Shown: piece by piece, positions 57,501 to 64,000 of the stretch | Layout of the letters: each line of letters opens with the position of its first letter | Numbering within the stretch: position 1 is the first letter of the stretch | Notes under the pieces: model-generated | What the model was told of the DNA's origin: nothing | Database searches by the model: none | The model's input: the letters and a program-made list of their open reading frames with translations, nothing else | Assembly: GCA_022747635.1 (NCBI GenBank) | Contig: JAKTNV010000001.1 | Coordinates: 38,736,072-38,800,071 of the forward strand | Direction of reading: 5' to 3' | Source of the DNA: Hetaerina americana | Taxonomy: Eukaryota > Arthropoda > Insecta > Odonata > Calopterygidae | Length of the DNA stretch: 64,000 nt | Made by a program: the position numbers and the translations under genes

Positions 57501-60464
57501 AACCATTCTCCCATTTAATGATAATTACGCTTCAAATCTGCATATAATGCCAAAAAATATAAATAAGTCAAACAAGCTACTCTTAAAATTCTTGCCTACG
57601 GATGGTATGTTCTGAGGACTTGCAGTTCCTCCTGGTATTTTCTATGACTGTTCATGCCTTTGATTATGCTTAAACCAGTTATTATTACCAAATTCTTTCT
57701 ATCAAAAAACTCTATTGCACACCCTTCACGTTCATTCTAAATTCTCAAACCATACTTTCCAACCTTCACCAACTACCATTCCTAATCCTCCATAGCTGTT
57801 AGCTGATTCCTTCCTGGGATGTTCCCAATTAATTCTTCTAATTAATCATACAAATGCTAATTCTTCTTCTTGGTGACTATTTGTTGACAAGTACACATGG
57901 GTCACCACTTGAATTGTTAAATCTGCTCATATTTCGACCAATAAAATTTTATCACTCACTCACTCCATATTCACTGCCCTTCTTGCTAGTATTCTATTCC
58001 GTACAATGGCTTCATGTTCTCGTTCCTACTTACCCTCCCCCCATACATAAATTTGCAACTATCACTCCAGACTGAATTTGGAATGCCCAGCCATCTCACC
58101 TCTTGCATATACACACTTCTTACTCTATTGCCCTCTTGATGTTTTCTAACTTCTGTCCCTTATATCATCCTACCAATGCATACCCCTATTACAATAGTTG
58201 CATCCCTCTAATGAGTTATCTTCTCCACTCCTGTCAGCTAAGTGGAGCAAAATTTTCCTTCGATAATGACCTCCCCTTTCTAGCAGCTAAGTAAAACACT
58301 TGCCTCAGTGCATTGGGTCCTGTATTTTTCACATTTTCACATTATCTTCCATCAAAATTTCATAGGAGAAATAATTGAGGTAGTTTCCCATTGCCTTTCT
58401 CAATTTTGTCTTTAATATGGCAATATCATTTTAACTAGCCACCTCACTGAGAACAGATGCCTTTGTGGCCATCTCATTTTGGAATAAACATTGTGAGAAT
58501 TAACTTTCGTCTAAAACCTAACCTTTGACCAATTTGGTATGGGCGATCCTACTAGGAACAATTACTATTGGGCCCGCACTAGAGTTCAATGAGTTATCAG
58601 CATAAACAAGTCTTATTCCATGATTTTTAAAGGAAAATAGCCAGAAATTTGTTATTACTTTACTATTATAGCAATTTAATTTCATGAGAATAATGACTTC
58701 TCGTTCATTTTTCATACCAACTACATTGTTGTTATCAACTTGGATCTAGTTACCCTAGATATAAATCAGCAGTTCTAAACATGAAGTCACCAAGCATTAA
58801 CTTCTCCTCATACAGCTGTAAAAATAATCATATTTTCATTTTCCATTCTTGACTAAATACTTAACATTAATGCATAAATATTTACAAATCCCCATAATGA
58901 CAGTAATCATGAATGATTAAAAAATTAAAACAAAATTGTAATAGGTATTATTAAAAATTCAATTAATGTTCTCTGGCTTCAATACAATGTCTTAAACATT
59001 ACAATGGATGAATAAATTTACACATAAAAGGGAATCAAAGGATTTCACCATTCCTTTGAGCTAAATTAGCAAAAAAACAGATTGCTCCCTAGATTCTTGT
59101 AAAATAAGCTGTTAATTTAGGATGACTTTGAGGGGAGTGTTTTGTGCCTTGAATCTTCATAAAATAGAAAAATTTATAAATGTGAAAAGATCAAGAATTT
59201 TGACTTTAAGTGAAACGATTTCAAATGGATGCATGGTGAGTTAGCTCTGGAAAACTTAATTTATCAGATTATAAAAAACTAAATTATTTAATATGCAGGT
59301 ACCTGATGCCGAATCCTCACTTGCCAAGCGTCCATACTTGGTGGAGCATTCTCCATTTAATTGAATATTCTCCTTATCTGAAAAAAAACAAAAAACATCG
59401 ACTTCACTGGTCAACACTGCTGGTAATGGTAATACTGTAAATATGATGCTAGTAGAATTTATTACTTCGAACCATAATATTCACGTTCAATTGCCTCATA
59501 CTCAATGTTTCCAATTCATTCCAAACTTAAAGAGAAAAATCACAAGCTTAAAGACTTGAATTTACTCACCAGTTTTCTGTTTCGAGGCACATTTTGACGA
59601 AGAAGCTTCAGCACAAGCATCGAAATAACTCTGGAGAGACTCAATCTGTTGGCAAAGGATACCTCGAAATGTTTCCATTTCCGCCAGCTTTTCCTTTAGA
59701 CCTAAAGTAACACGAAGGATTTATCTTAATTCGTGCTTTATAAAAAGTGCGAAAACTAGAAAACGAAAAGATAAAAAGAAAAATTACCCCTTCCTCGTTT
59801 AAAGCTTGACGATGAGGCAGTTGACAGGGTGTTAGAAGTGAGTGATATGGCACTTCCATGGCGCTTTAGACTGTTTTCACTACCATAACCAGATTCCGCC
59901 TAAAGTAACAAGAGTTAAAAATTGATTCAATAGAGCCATAGAAAAAATCGGACATGATTGTATAACGATTGCACATACTTTATATGTTTCAAGTACATCC
60001 ACCCATTGTTGTTTTTCTTCTGGACTTTCGGCCCGCAGATACCATACACAGTCATTAACTGACACATCAAATCTGCATTCGTCGAATTCATGGGGCTACG
60101 GCGGGAAATAAAATCATTGTAAATACAAAAGTATGGGTAACAGTAGCACAGCTATACAAAAACAATTTATGCCATTTATGTAAAGGCAATTTTCTATTCA
60201 TCTTCCATGAAAAACTATGCTTTGATAAAAACGAACCTTAATTGTCGCTTTGAACAAGCTTATAGCCCCGCGACAGCCAAAACCGGTATCCTGTTCCGAT
60301 TTATAATATGAAAGAGTGCCATCTTTCATAACTATATAACGACTCTGCCAACCATGGATATAGTTCGTCCACTTGCTTAAAACACCCCTTTTTTCAGGAG
60401 CTTGATAACCGTTGTCACTATCATCTTCTTCGTCACTGCATGTCACACTATGATCGTCTGACAT
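42454..60464 (-). CDS. CERT1: Ceramide transfer protein (CERT / STARD11), 11 coding exons, 609 aa
   Basis: CERT moves ceramide from the ER to the trans-Golgi for sphingomyelin synthesis (in insects, for ceramide phosphoethanolamine). Coding exons are 60464-60237, 60095-59979, 59899-59788, 59701-59570, 59377-59303, 52864-52551, 51034-50873, 49554-49329, 47005-46803, 44803-44671 and 42581-42454. They total 1830 nt, close to human CERT. All junctions are GT/AG and phases agree. The PH domain (about 26-115, [19 protein letters not shown]) binds Golgi PI4P. The serine-repeat motif starts at S131 ([12 protein letters not shown]), the kinase-controlled region in mammals. A charged coiled coil lies at about 255-310. 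The FFAT motif EFYDAVE (337-343) recruits ER VAP. The START domain (about 385-609) keeps E465, Q486 and N525, apparent equivalents of the human ceramide-binding E446, Q467 and N504. The start ATG gives MSDDHSVTC; an ATG 42 bases upstream is less like the family. Introns hold many transposon fossils. Confidence 0.95.
43315..43435 (+). repeat. Fold-back element, copy C (CERT intron 10)
   Basis: The edge motif TTTCAGGCTTCACTTCGTGG (43317-43336) is followed by a perfect 25-bp arm, 43351-43375 (CATTACTAAAAAAGAAAGAA...), matched by 43408-43432. Inside is a second perfect palindrome, CCACAGATTTTAAAATCTGT then GG (43377-43398). No hammerhead-like core is present in the loop. Confidence 0.85.
44338..44517. 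repeat. Fold-back element, copy D: 180-bp near-perfect palindrome (CERT intron 10)
   Basis: Arms 44338-44426 and 44429-44517 (89 bp each) pair with four mismatches around a two-base centre. Three of the four mismatches are CpG on the left against TpG/CpA on the right. Just outside the right end, at about 44530-44551, lies TTCCATAAAGTTACGCCTGA, the inverse of the family edge motif. One strand carries the hammerhead-like core annotated separately. Confidence 0.9.
44390..44432 (-). ncRNA. Candidate hammerhead ribozyme motif in copy D
   Basis: On the minus strand: CAC (44430-44428), CTGATGA (44427-44421), one T, then stem GACGT with ACGTC (44419-44415 and 44411-44407, loop TCA). Next come GAAA (44406-44403), stem III ACC with GGT (44403-44401 and 44398-44396) and C at 44395. 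GTG (44394-44392) follows and pairs with the leading CAC as stem I. Every element of a type I hammerhead is present in order. The unpaired T after CTGATGA is non-canonical. The mirror copy on the plus strand has lost the core C and GAAA. Activity is untested. Confidence 0.5.
44671..44803 (-). CDS. CERT1: CERT exon 10, START domain
   Basis: Between the acceptor TTTACAG and donor GTAAG the frame reads [20 protein letters not shown] and continues to [14 protein letters not shown]. This matches the CVR.K...V.M.CQT and RDNI.CKITYVA blocks of CERT START domains. It carries N525, the probable ceramide-contact asparagine. Confidence 0.95.
46621..46672. repeat. Hairpin in CERT intron 9
   Basis: GTAGTTTGAACTGGAATATT (46621 onwards) pairs with AATACTCCAGTTCAAGCTAC (46649-46668) with two mismatches and a short GA-rich loop. 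No edge motif of the fold-back family is seen. Confidence 0.75.
46803..47005 (-). CDS. CERT1: CERT exon 9, START domain
   Basis: After ATTTATCAG the frame reads [18 protein letters not shown], then [19 protein letters not shown] and DIWIVCNHS, ending HPDFP before GTAAGA. It carries E465 and Q486, matching the human ceramide-binding E446 and Q467 with the same spacing of 21. Confidence 0.95.
49329..49554 (-). CDS. CERT1: CERT exon 8, START domain
   Basis: After TCCTTAG the frame reads [20 protein letters not shown], then [20 protein letters not shown] and [13 protein letters not shown], ending at HEWE before GTAAGTATGG. It is the first part of the START domain. Confidence 0.95.
50255..50448 (+). 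repeat. Fold-back element, copy E (CERT intron 7)
   Basis: The edge AACATAACAGTTTCAGG, then TTTAACTTTGTGGAATTCC, equals that of copy B. The left arm ending CACTTCCACAATAAAGATTT (about 50295-50338) pairs with AAATCTTTATAGTGGAAGTG (50403-50422) and onwards to about 50446. The loop carries GATGATGCATAGCATCGAAA and CCATGGTC, a hammerhead-like core with the first C replaced by G (GTGATGA), so it is probably dead. Confidence 0.8.
50873..51034 (-). CDS. CERT1: CERT exon 7, FFAT motif
   Basis: After TTTCAG the frame reads [20 protein letters not shown], then a glutamate-rich helix, ending HKLWPE before GTAAGA. EFYDAVE is the FFAT (two phenylalanines in an acidic tract) motif that binds VAP on the ER. 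Confidence 0.95.
51294..52200 (+). mobile_element. Internally deleted, decayed mariner (CERT intron 6)
   Basis: Ends are inverted repeats: CAAGGCCTGTTCCAAAAGTA at 51294 and, inverted, CAAGATCTGTCCCTTAAGTA from 52200. A TA lies on the left (51292-51293), with CA in its place on the right. Coding pieces are [45 protein letters not shown], then directly [19 protein letters not shown] and CYFEDF. The part with the first two catalytic aspartates is missing and stops and frameshifts are frequent. It differs in sequence from the other three mariners here. Confidence 0.85.
52551..52864 (-). CDS. CERT1: CERT exon 6, middle region and coiled coil
   Basis: After ACTAATAG the frame reads [15 protein letters not shown] (first residue split with exon 5), then [20 protein letters not shown] and the charged helix [20 protein letters not shown], ending GGPDFE before [27 protein letters not shown] is the matching conserved block in vertebrate CERT. 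Confidence 0.95.
53050..53190. repeat. SINE-family-3-related repeat with inverted ends (CERT intron 5)
   Basis: GAATTTCACAATGTAAAAATC at 53050 is mirrored by GATTTTAACACTGTGAAATTC ending at 53189. Between them is a tRNA-like piece whose inverse contains GGGGTTCAAATCTCGG, a B-box. The tail matches the SINE at 25946-26048, so the copy has the SINE tail on both sides. Confidence 0.65.
54350..54672 (-). mobile_element. tRNA-derived SINE, family 2, second copy (CERT intron 5)
   Basis: Shares with 15763-16053 the body block around AGCCGAGGTGATTTG, GTGGGAAGCCA and the tRNA-like head (AGATTCAAACTCAAGCC, ending AATCCCC at 54672), in the same orientation. More diverged than the first copy. Confidence 0.75.
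55330..55973 (+). mobile_element. 5'-truncated mariner fossil (CERT intron 5)
   Basis: Opens within the transposase at [15 protein letters not shown] (the first catalytic block, with GDE decayed to DK). It continues with [17 protein letters not shown] (second Asp) and [12 protein letters not shown], followed by a shifted [15 protein letters not shown] piece. It ends with GACTACCCTCG before TATA at 55973, a mariner-like terminal repeat. No left terminal repeat or N-terminus is present. Confidence 0.8.
56500..58400 (-). mobile_element. RTE-type LINE fossil (CERT intron 5)
   Basis: On the minus strand, near 58110-58020, a broken frame reads [20 protein letters not shown], the endonuclease block that also occurs as CEVRWKDSGDY in the LINE at 62577. 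Near 57000-56920 it reads [20 protein letters not shown], with the reverse-transcriptase catalytic F-A-D-D box preserved. Many stops occur. The same orientation as CERT means it could add cryptic splice or polyadenylation signals. Confidence 0.75.
57340..57425 (+). repeat. Degenerate hammerhead-like tail, copy F (CERT intron 5)
   Basis: CACCTGTCAATGATGCTTAG and CATCGAAATAATGGTTGTA, then AATAAATACGATTCTGTGG, follow the loop and right-arm order of copy E (GATGC.TAGCATCGAAA.CATGGT). The CTGATGA core is broken and no inverted arm is evident. Confidence 0.5.
59303..59377 (-). CDS. CERT1: CERT exon 5
   Basis: A 75-nt exon between TTTTTTCAG and [26 protein letters not shown], then EDSAS. It is a linker between the coiled-coil segments. 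Both edges have split codons that match the neighbouring exons. Confidence 0.9.
59570..59701 (-). CDS. CERT1: CERT exon 4
   Basis: [20 protein letters not shown] then [11 protein letters not shown], matching the [24 protein letters not shown] block of CERT proteins. It ends KQKT before GTGAGT. A coiled-coil helix. Confidence 0.93.
59788..59899 (-). CDS. CERT1: CERT exon 3, serine-repeat motif
   Basis: [20 protein letters not shown], then a serine/threonine-rich run to FKRGR. In mammals the equivalent serines are phosphorylated (priming at S132, matching S131 here) to switch off transfer. Confidence 0.93.
59979..60095 (-). CDS. CERT1: CERT exon 2, end of PH domain
   Basis: [20 protein letters not shown], then [19 protein letters not shown] before GTATGT. 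It matches the PH-domain C-terminal half (DFDECRFDISVND.VWYLRA...QQW.DAIE). Confidence 0.95.
60237..60464 (-). CDS. CERT1: CERT exon 1, start and PH domain
   Basis: Begins [15 protein letters not shown], acidic as in other CERTs, then [19 protein letters not shown] and [19 protein letters not shown], ending ATIK before the donor GTTCGT. The donor is weaker than the others (GTTCGT) but is supported by the frame and by continuity of the PH domain. Confidence 0.93.
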
Positions 60465-62283
60465 CTTGCTCTCAGATATAGATGGAAGTAATTGAACGCA
60501 TATCAATAAGTGCCAGCTACTAATTATATGGATTCCTAATCACTATCAAAGGTTACAGTAAGAGTTCAACTTGACACTTATACAAAAACATTAGCAGCCA
60601 TTTTTACTTTGATCACGTTTACCATCTCAGTTTACAGAAATAAACATATGAGAAACGAAATAGCCCAACCCGAAATGTCATGTGATGTAATGGCCGGAAG
60701 TCGTAGAAAAAGAAATAGTAGAATTCTGTTGTACCCTCGACTGTTATCATGGATTGTAAATAATGTCTGCAGATTGCACTCCATGACTTGATATACGGAA
60801 GATATATCGAACGCCTTTTTTATCACGTTTCAGTTTCCATTGTCACTGATACATCCATCTGAAAGGTGGCAAGGTATTAAGAGATAAATTCAAAACTATC
60901 AGACATGTACTAGCCATAAACATTCAAAAATGTACATATTTTACTATATTGTGGGGAAAATAAATCGAACCTGTCAGAAATTTTTCTTACTCTTAATTGC
61001 GTTAGCCTGGTCCCATGGCCCTATTGCTGGCAGCAATAGGGCCCAGCATTCGATGGGAAACGGTATTTAAGCTTAGTTCCTCATCATTTCAGTGGAACGC
61101 GAAACGCCTAAGTTAAACGATTCTCTAGGGTAGAATGTCCTAAAAATTCCAATTGCACCTATTCATTGGCTATTCTTCGTAAATATAATATAGAATCTTG
61201 TCTCATCTGAATGCGATATATGTACTAATAAGAAAATTAAGAATATTTGGCTTGAGATAACTTAAAACCGTATTTGGTATATTTGTTGCGTGAATTCCTG
61301 CCATCAGAAACAAGGAATGAACAGAATCTTCTCAATGGAACGATATTCTTCAATGTGCACTGGAACTTTCCCATGAGGTGTCACATTCAAAGTACCCAGA
61401 AATGAAATGCGAGCAGTCTCTAAACCTACCATGTCCTAAAATGTCTCATATTCAATATTTTTATATTTATTTACAATGTGTGGATGGTACCCAATGAAAT
61501 TTTCAATATATCTGCTAGTGCTCAGAATATTACTCAACAATCCTCCCAAACAATCACGCATCAGTATTCAATTTACATTAGAGCAGTACTGGTACTGCAA
61601 GCCTGCCTTCCTTTGAACATGATTTTCTCCTCTATTTAAACAATCTTCTAGCCTTTGGACTCTCCAAAAGTCTCCTATTGCATTACATAGGGCTCAGTTA
61701 ACAATTTTTCCAGACAACAGCAGCATTCCAATGCAGCACTTGCTGCATCTATTCTTTCTATTGGCAAACAGAGCATGTTTCAACTTACAACACAGCAGCC
61801 AAACCAATGAAACTTTTACCACATGTACACTGTGCTTTAAGCTAAAATATTATGTAAAATAATAATTTTGCACATTAAATTATGACAATAAATACCTATG
61901 ATCACTCAAAATTTATTGAACACTAATATTTAGCACAATAAGCTAAAATCCAGCATAAATTGAATTTTGCAGAATAGAAAAAAACCATTGCGTATACTGT
62001 TAACGGAACATCCCTTGTAATTTAAATATTAAAACCTATCAATGAACAAGGCTTAATAAAGAGCCTTTTGAGTTTTTTATTGGATTATAATTATTGGAAA
62101 TAAATAAAAAGTCCTACTATTTCATCGTCTGTAGTAAAAATATCTTTACTTGATGTAACCCAAAATTCAGTTGTTCACAATTCAGACTATATCACACATT
62201 TTCTAAGTCTCACAATAGCAAACATTGCAACATCCAAGAATCGTCATCATAATACACAATGCAATATAACATGTGTATACTAT
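60465..62283. other. CERT 5' flank, no gene recognised
   Basis: It contains the inferred CERT promoter, but I saw no TATA box in a convincing position. A short perfect palindrome lies at 61017-61043. The remaining ORFs (60-64 aa) have no domain. Confidence 0.45.
61017..61043. repeat. Perfect 27-bp palindrome
   Basis: GGCCCTATTGCTG, one G, then CAGCAATAGGGCC: 13-bp perfect arms with a one-base centre, in the CERT 5' flank. Confidence 0.85.
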
Positions 62284-62576
62284 GTCCCTCCCCAGATTAC
62301 AACCTTGACGTGGTGGAAGGGCTCGTGCATTCCGATGATCCCTAGAGCTGTGCTGGCGGGAGTAATAATAATTGCTCCTGGTAGGGTCACCCATGCCAGA
62401 TAGGTCGAAGGTTAGGAGCTGGACGAAAGGTAGTCCACGCAGCGTCTGTTCCTCAGAGAGGCGGCTGCAATGGCGTCTGACCGCAGTGGGTCGGCCAGTA
62501 AGTGATGGTGTCACGTTAAAAACACCATTGAGGAAGGCAACGGGAAACCACCTCAATTATCATTCCCAAGATAAAT

Positions 62577-64000
62577 ATGATGGACAATATTGAGATTTTG
62601 AGTCCTGGCAACTATGGGTCTCGGCCCAATCGGCCATTTGTGCTGCCCGGCAGTGGGGGAGGCAAGGCTTCCACGGTGGTCATCCCACGAAACCCTTGCA
62701 GGGGAAAACCAGCAGGAGCAGGACATAAGACGCAGGAGAAGAAGACCAAATTAGTTAGAATAGGAACGTGGAATGTTAGGACAATGATGAGGACAGGGAA
62801 ATTGGAGAATGTTAAGCAAGAGATGGAAAGGGGAAATATAGATATTTTAGGTCTATGCGAGGTGAGATGGAAGGATAGCGGGGATTACAGGAGTGATCAG
62901 TATAGAATAACATGCAGCGGCAGGGATGAGAGCCAAAGAGGGGTTGCTATGGTATTAAATGAAGAGGTAGGAAGAAGCGTAGTCAACATAGAGCAAGTAA
63001 CGGATAGATTATTACTAGTAGAGATAAAAGCAGAACCGACGAACTTGGTTATTATTCAGTTATACATGCCACCGAGCAACCATAAGGAAGAAGAGGTAGA
63101 TAGGATGTACAATCAGTTAGAGGACATAATCACGTGTGTTCCTGCAGGGAAACATTTGATAGTGATGGGGGATTGGAATGCGACGGTAGGTGAAGGAAGA
63201 GATGGTGATGATGTGGGGGACTACGGTTTAGGCGTGAGGAATGACCGCGGGGAGAAAGCAGTTGAGTTCTGCAGAAGACAGGGGTTAGTCATCACCAACA
63301 CTTGGTTTAGACACGACAAAAACGGAGGTATACATGGAAAATGCCAGGTGACTCAAAAAGGTATCAGCTAGATTATATCCTGGTTAGACACAGGTTTAGG
63401 AACTGTGATAAATTTGCACAGCTTCCCGGGTTCAATTTAGTTGTTATGAAATGTAGTGTCGTTTCAAAAAGATAAGGCAGGGTCGGCGAGTTAGAAAATG
63501 GAATGTAGAAGCATTAAATGGTTTGAAAAGGCAGGAGTACAAACAGGCGGTAGAGGAAATCATGGAGGATGGTAAAGAGCTAAGCACTAGGGTGAATTCT
63601 TCTTGGGTCTTCCACCCGGTAAATGTCTCCATAGCTGCCGACGTTTCGATTCCCAACTCAGTCATTGTCATCAGGGCTTCTGATTGCCGAAAGATAAGAA
63701 CTATCGAAGAAAAATGGGAAAGTATCAAGAAAGGGTTGTCTAAAGCCACAAAAGACACTATTGGAACTGTTAACACTAAAAGGACTAGGAAACCATGAAT
63801 CACGGATGAGATGATTACAAAGATGGATGAGCGGAGAAAATGGAAGAATGTAAATACAGAGTTAGGCAAAATTAAGTACAAAGAATTGACCAATAAATTG
63901 AGGCGGGCAACAAATAAAGCAAAAGAAGCATGGTGGAAGATGCAGTGCGAGGATATGGAAAGTTTGCAGAGGAAGGGTGAAATTGGTGCACTGTACAGGA
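62577..64000 (+). pseudogene. LINE ORF: endonuclease domain, then frameshifts, stop and insert
   Basis: The open part 62577-63371 encodes a leader, then the endonuclease: RIGTWNVRTM, ILGLCEVRW (catalytic Glu), LIVMGDWNATVG (D-x-N) and EKAVEFCRRQGLVITN. A frameshift near 63328 moves the rest (YTWKMPGDSKRYQLDYILVR) to another frame. The next block, usually SDHNLVVMKC, reads FNLVVMKC without the catalytic SDH. A further shift near 63480 leads to RKWNVEALNGLKRQEYKQAV. After a foreign insert (63586-63700), EEKWESIKKGLSKATKD follows, and TGA at 63796-63798 replaces the expected Trp of KPWITDEM. Nicking activity and mobility should be lost. The name craniofacial development protein 2-like in databases refers to this LINE family. 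Confidence 0.85.
63586..63700. repeat. Foreign insert inside the LINE ORF
   Basis: Between the LINE blocks GKELST and IEEKWESIKKG lie about 115 bp that do not fit the LINE. The inverse strand contains CCCTGATGACAATGACTGAG, GGGAATCGAAACGTCGGCAG and TTACCGGGTGGAAGACCC. It keeps the plus frame open over 63523-63798. The CTGATGA...CGAAAC order resembles the hammerhead-like repeats, but stems II and III do not form. Confidence 0.55.

Larger units (their letters stand above)
62284..64000 (+). mobile_element. RTE-type LINE, 5' part, cut by window end
   Basis: The 5' leader (from about 62290, ACCTTGACGTGGTGGAAGG) has the look of RTE-type LINE leaders found in insects. It is followed by an apurinic-endonuclease ORF and the start of the linker to reverse transcriptase, which would continue past 64000. 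The sequence is the least decayed of the LINEs here but is already disabled. The 5' edge is approximate. Confidence 0.85.

Noticed and set aside
60464..60506. Upstream in-frame ATG adding 14 residues to CERT
   Set aside because: The added residues ([14 protein letters not shown]) are unlike CERT N-termini, whereas MSDDHS matches the family's acidic MSD start.

Overview
This is a window of an AT-rich, repeat-loaded arthropod nuclear genome, almost certainly an insect. The reasons are genes split by GT-AG introns, two small heat-shock proteins of the insect lethal(2)essential-for-life type, an animal ceramide transfer protein gene, and a repeat load typical of insects (mariner transposons, RTE- and CR1-type LINEs, tRNA-derived SINEs). 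I cannot name the species. No cellular genes of bacterial type, CRISPR arrays or rRNA genes were seen.

Layout. From 1 to about 28.3 kb I found no host gene. The stretch holds a decayed LINE 3' end (140-490, minus), an internally deleted mariner with perfect 33-bp inverted repeats (633-1385), SINE copies, a fold-back element with a hammerhead-like core (about 10.49-10.69 kb), LINE fossils (13.07-15.11 kb plus, 16.59-17.78 kb minus) and one complete mariner with an intact transposase (19851-21166). From 28.3 to 36.1 kb lies a convergent pair of small heat-shock protein genes: a plus-strand gene (CDS exons 28972-29433 and 29831-29965) and a minus-strand gene (CDS exons 35644-35210 and 34958-34836). 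They share the start of the protein, the alpha-crystallin domain, the intron position and the C-terminal motif. The minus-strand gene has a TATA box and heat-shock-element matches upstream.

From 36.7 to 42.3 kb there is a CR1-type LINE tail, a palindrome and a minisatellite. From 60464 down to 42454 on the minus strand lies a complete 11-exon gene for CERT (ceramide transfer protein, 609 aa predicted). It has a PH domain, serine-repeat motif, coiled coil, FFAT motif and START domain. Every splice junction I placed has GT/AG ends and a matching reading frame. Its introns carry mariner, LINE and SINE fossils and several fold-back elements. The right end (62.28-64.0 kb) is the 5' part of an RTE-type LINE, interrupted by frameshifts, a stop and a foreign insert.

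The most unusual signal is a dispersed family of fold-back (hairpin) repeats at about 10.5, 32.1, 43.3, 44.4, 50.3 and 57.4 kb. Several share an edge motif (TTTCAGGCNTAACTTNGTGGAA), and four have a loop related to CTGANGA...GAAAC...GGTC, which resembles a type I hammerhead ribozyme. The copy at 44338-44517 is a 180-bp near-perfect palindrome. Such motifs are known from Penelope-like retroelements, but no Penelope reverse transcriptase is present here.
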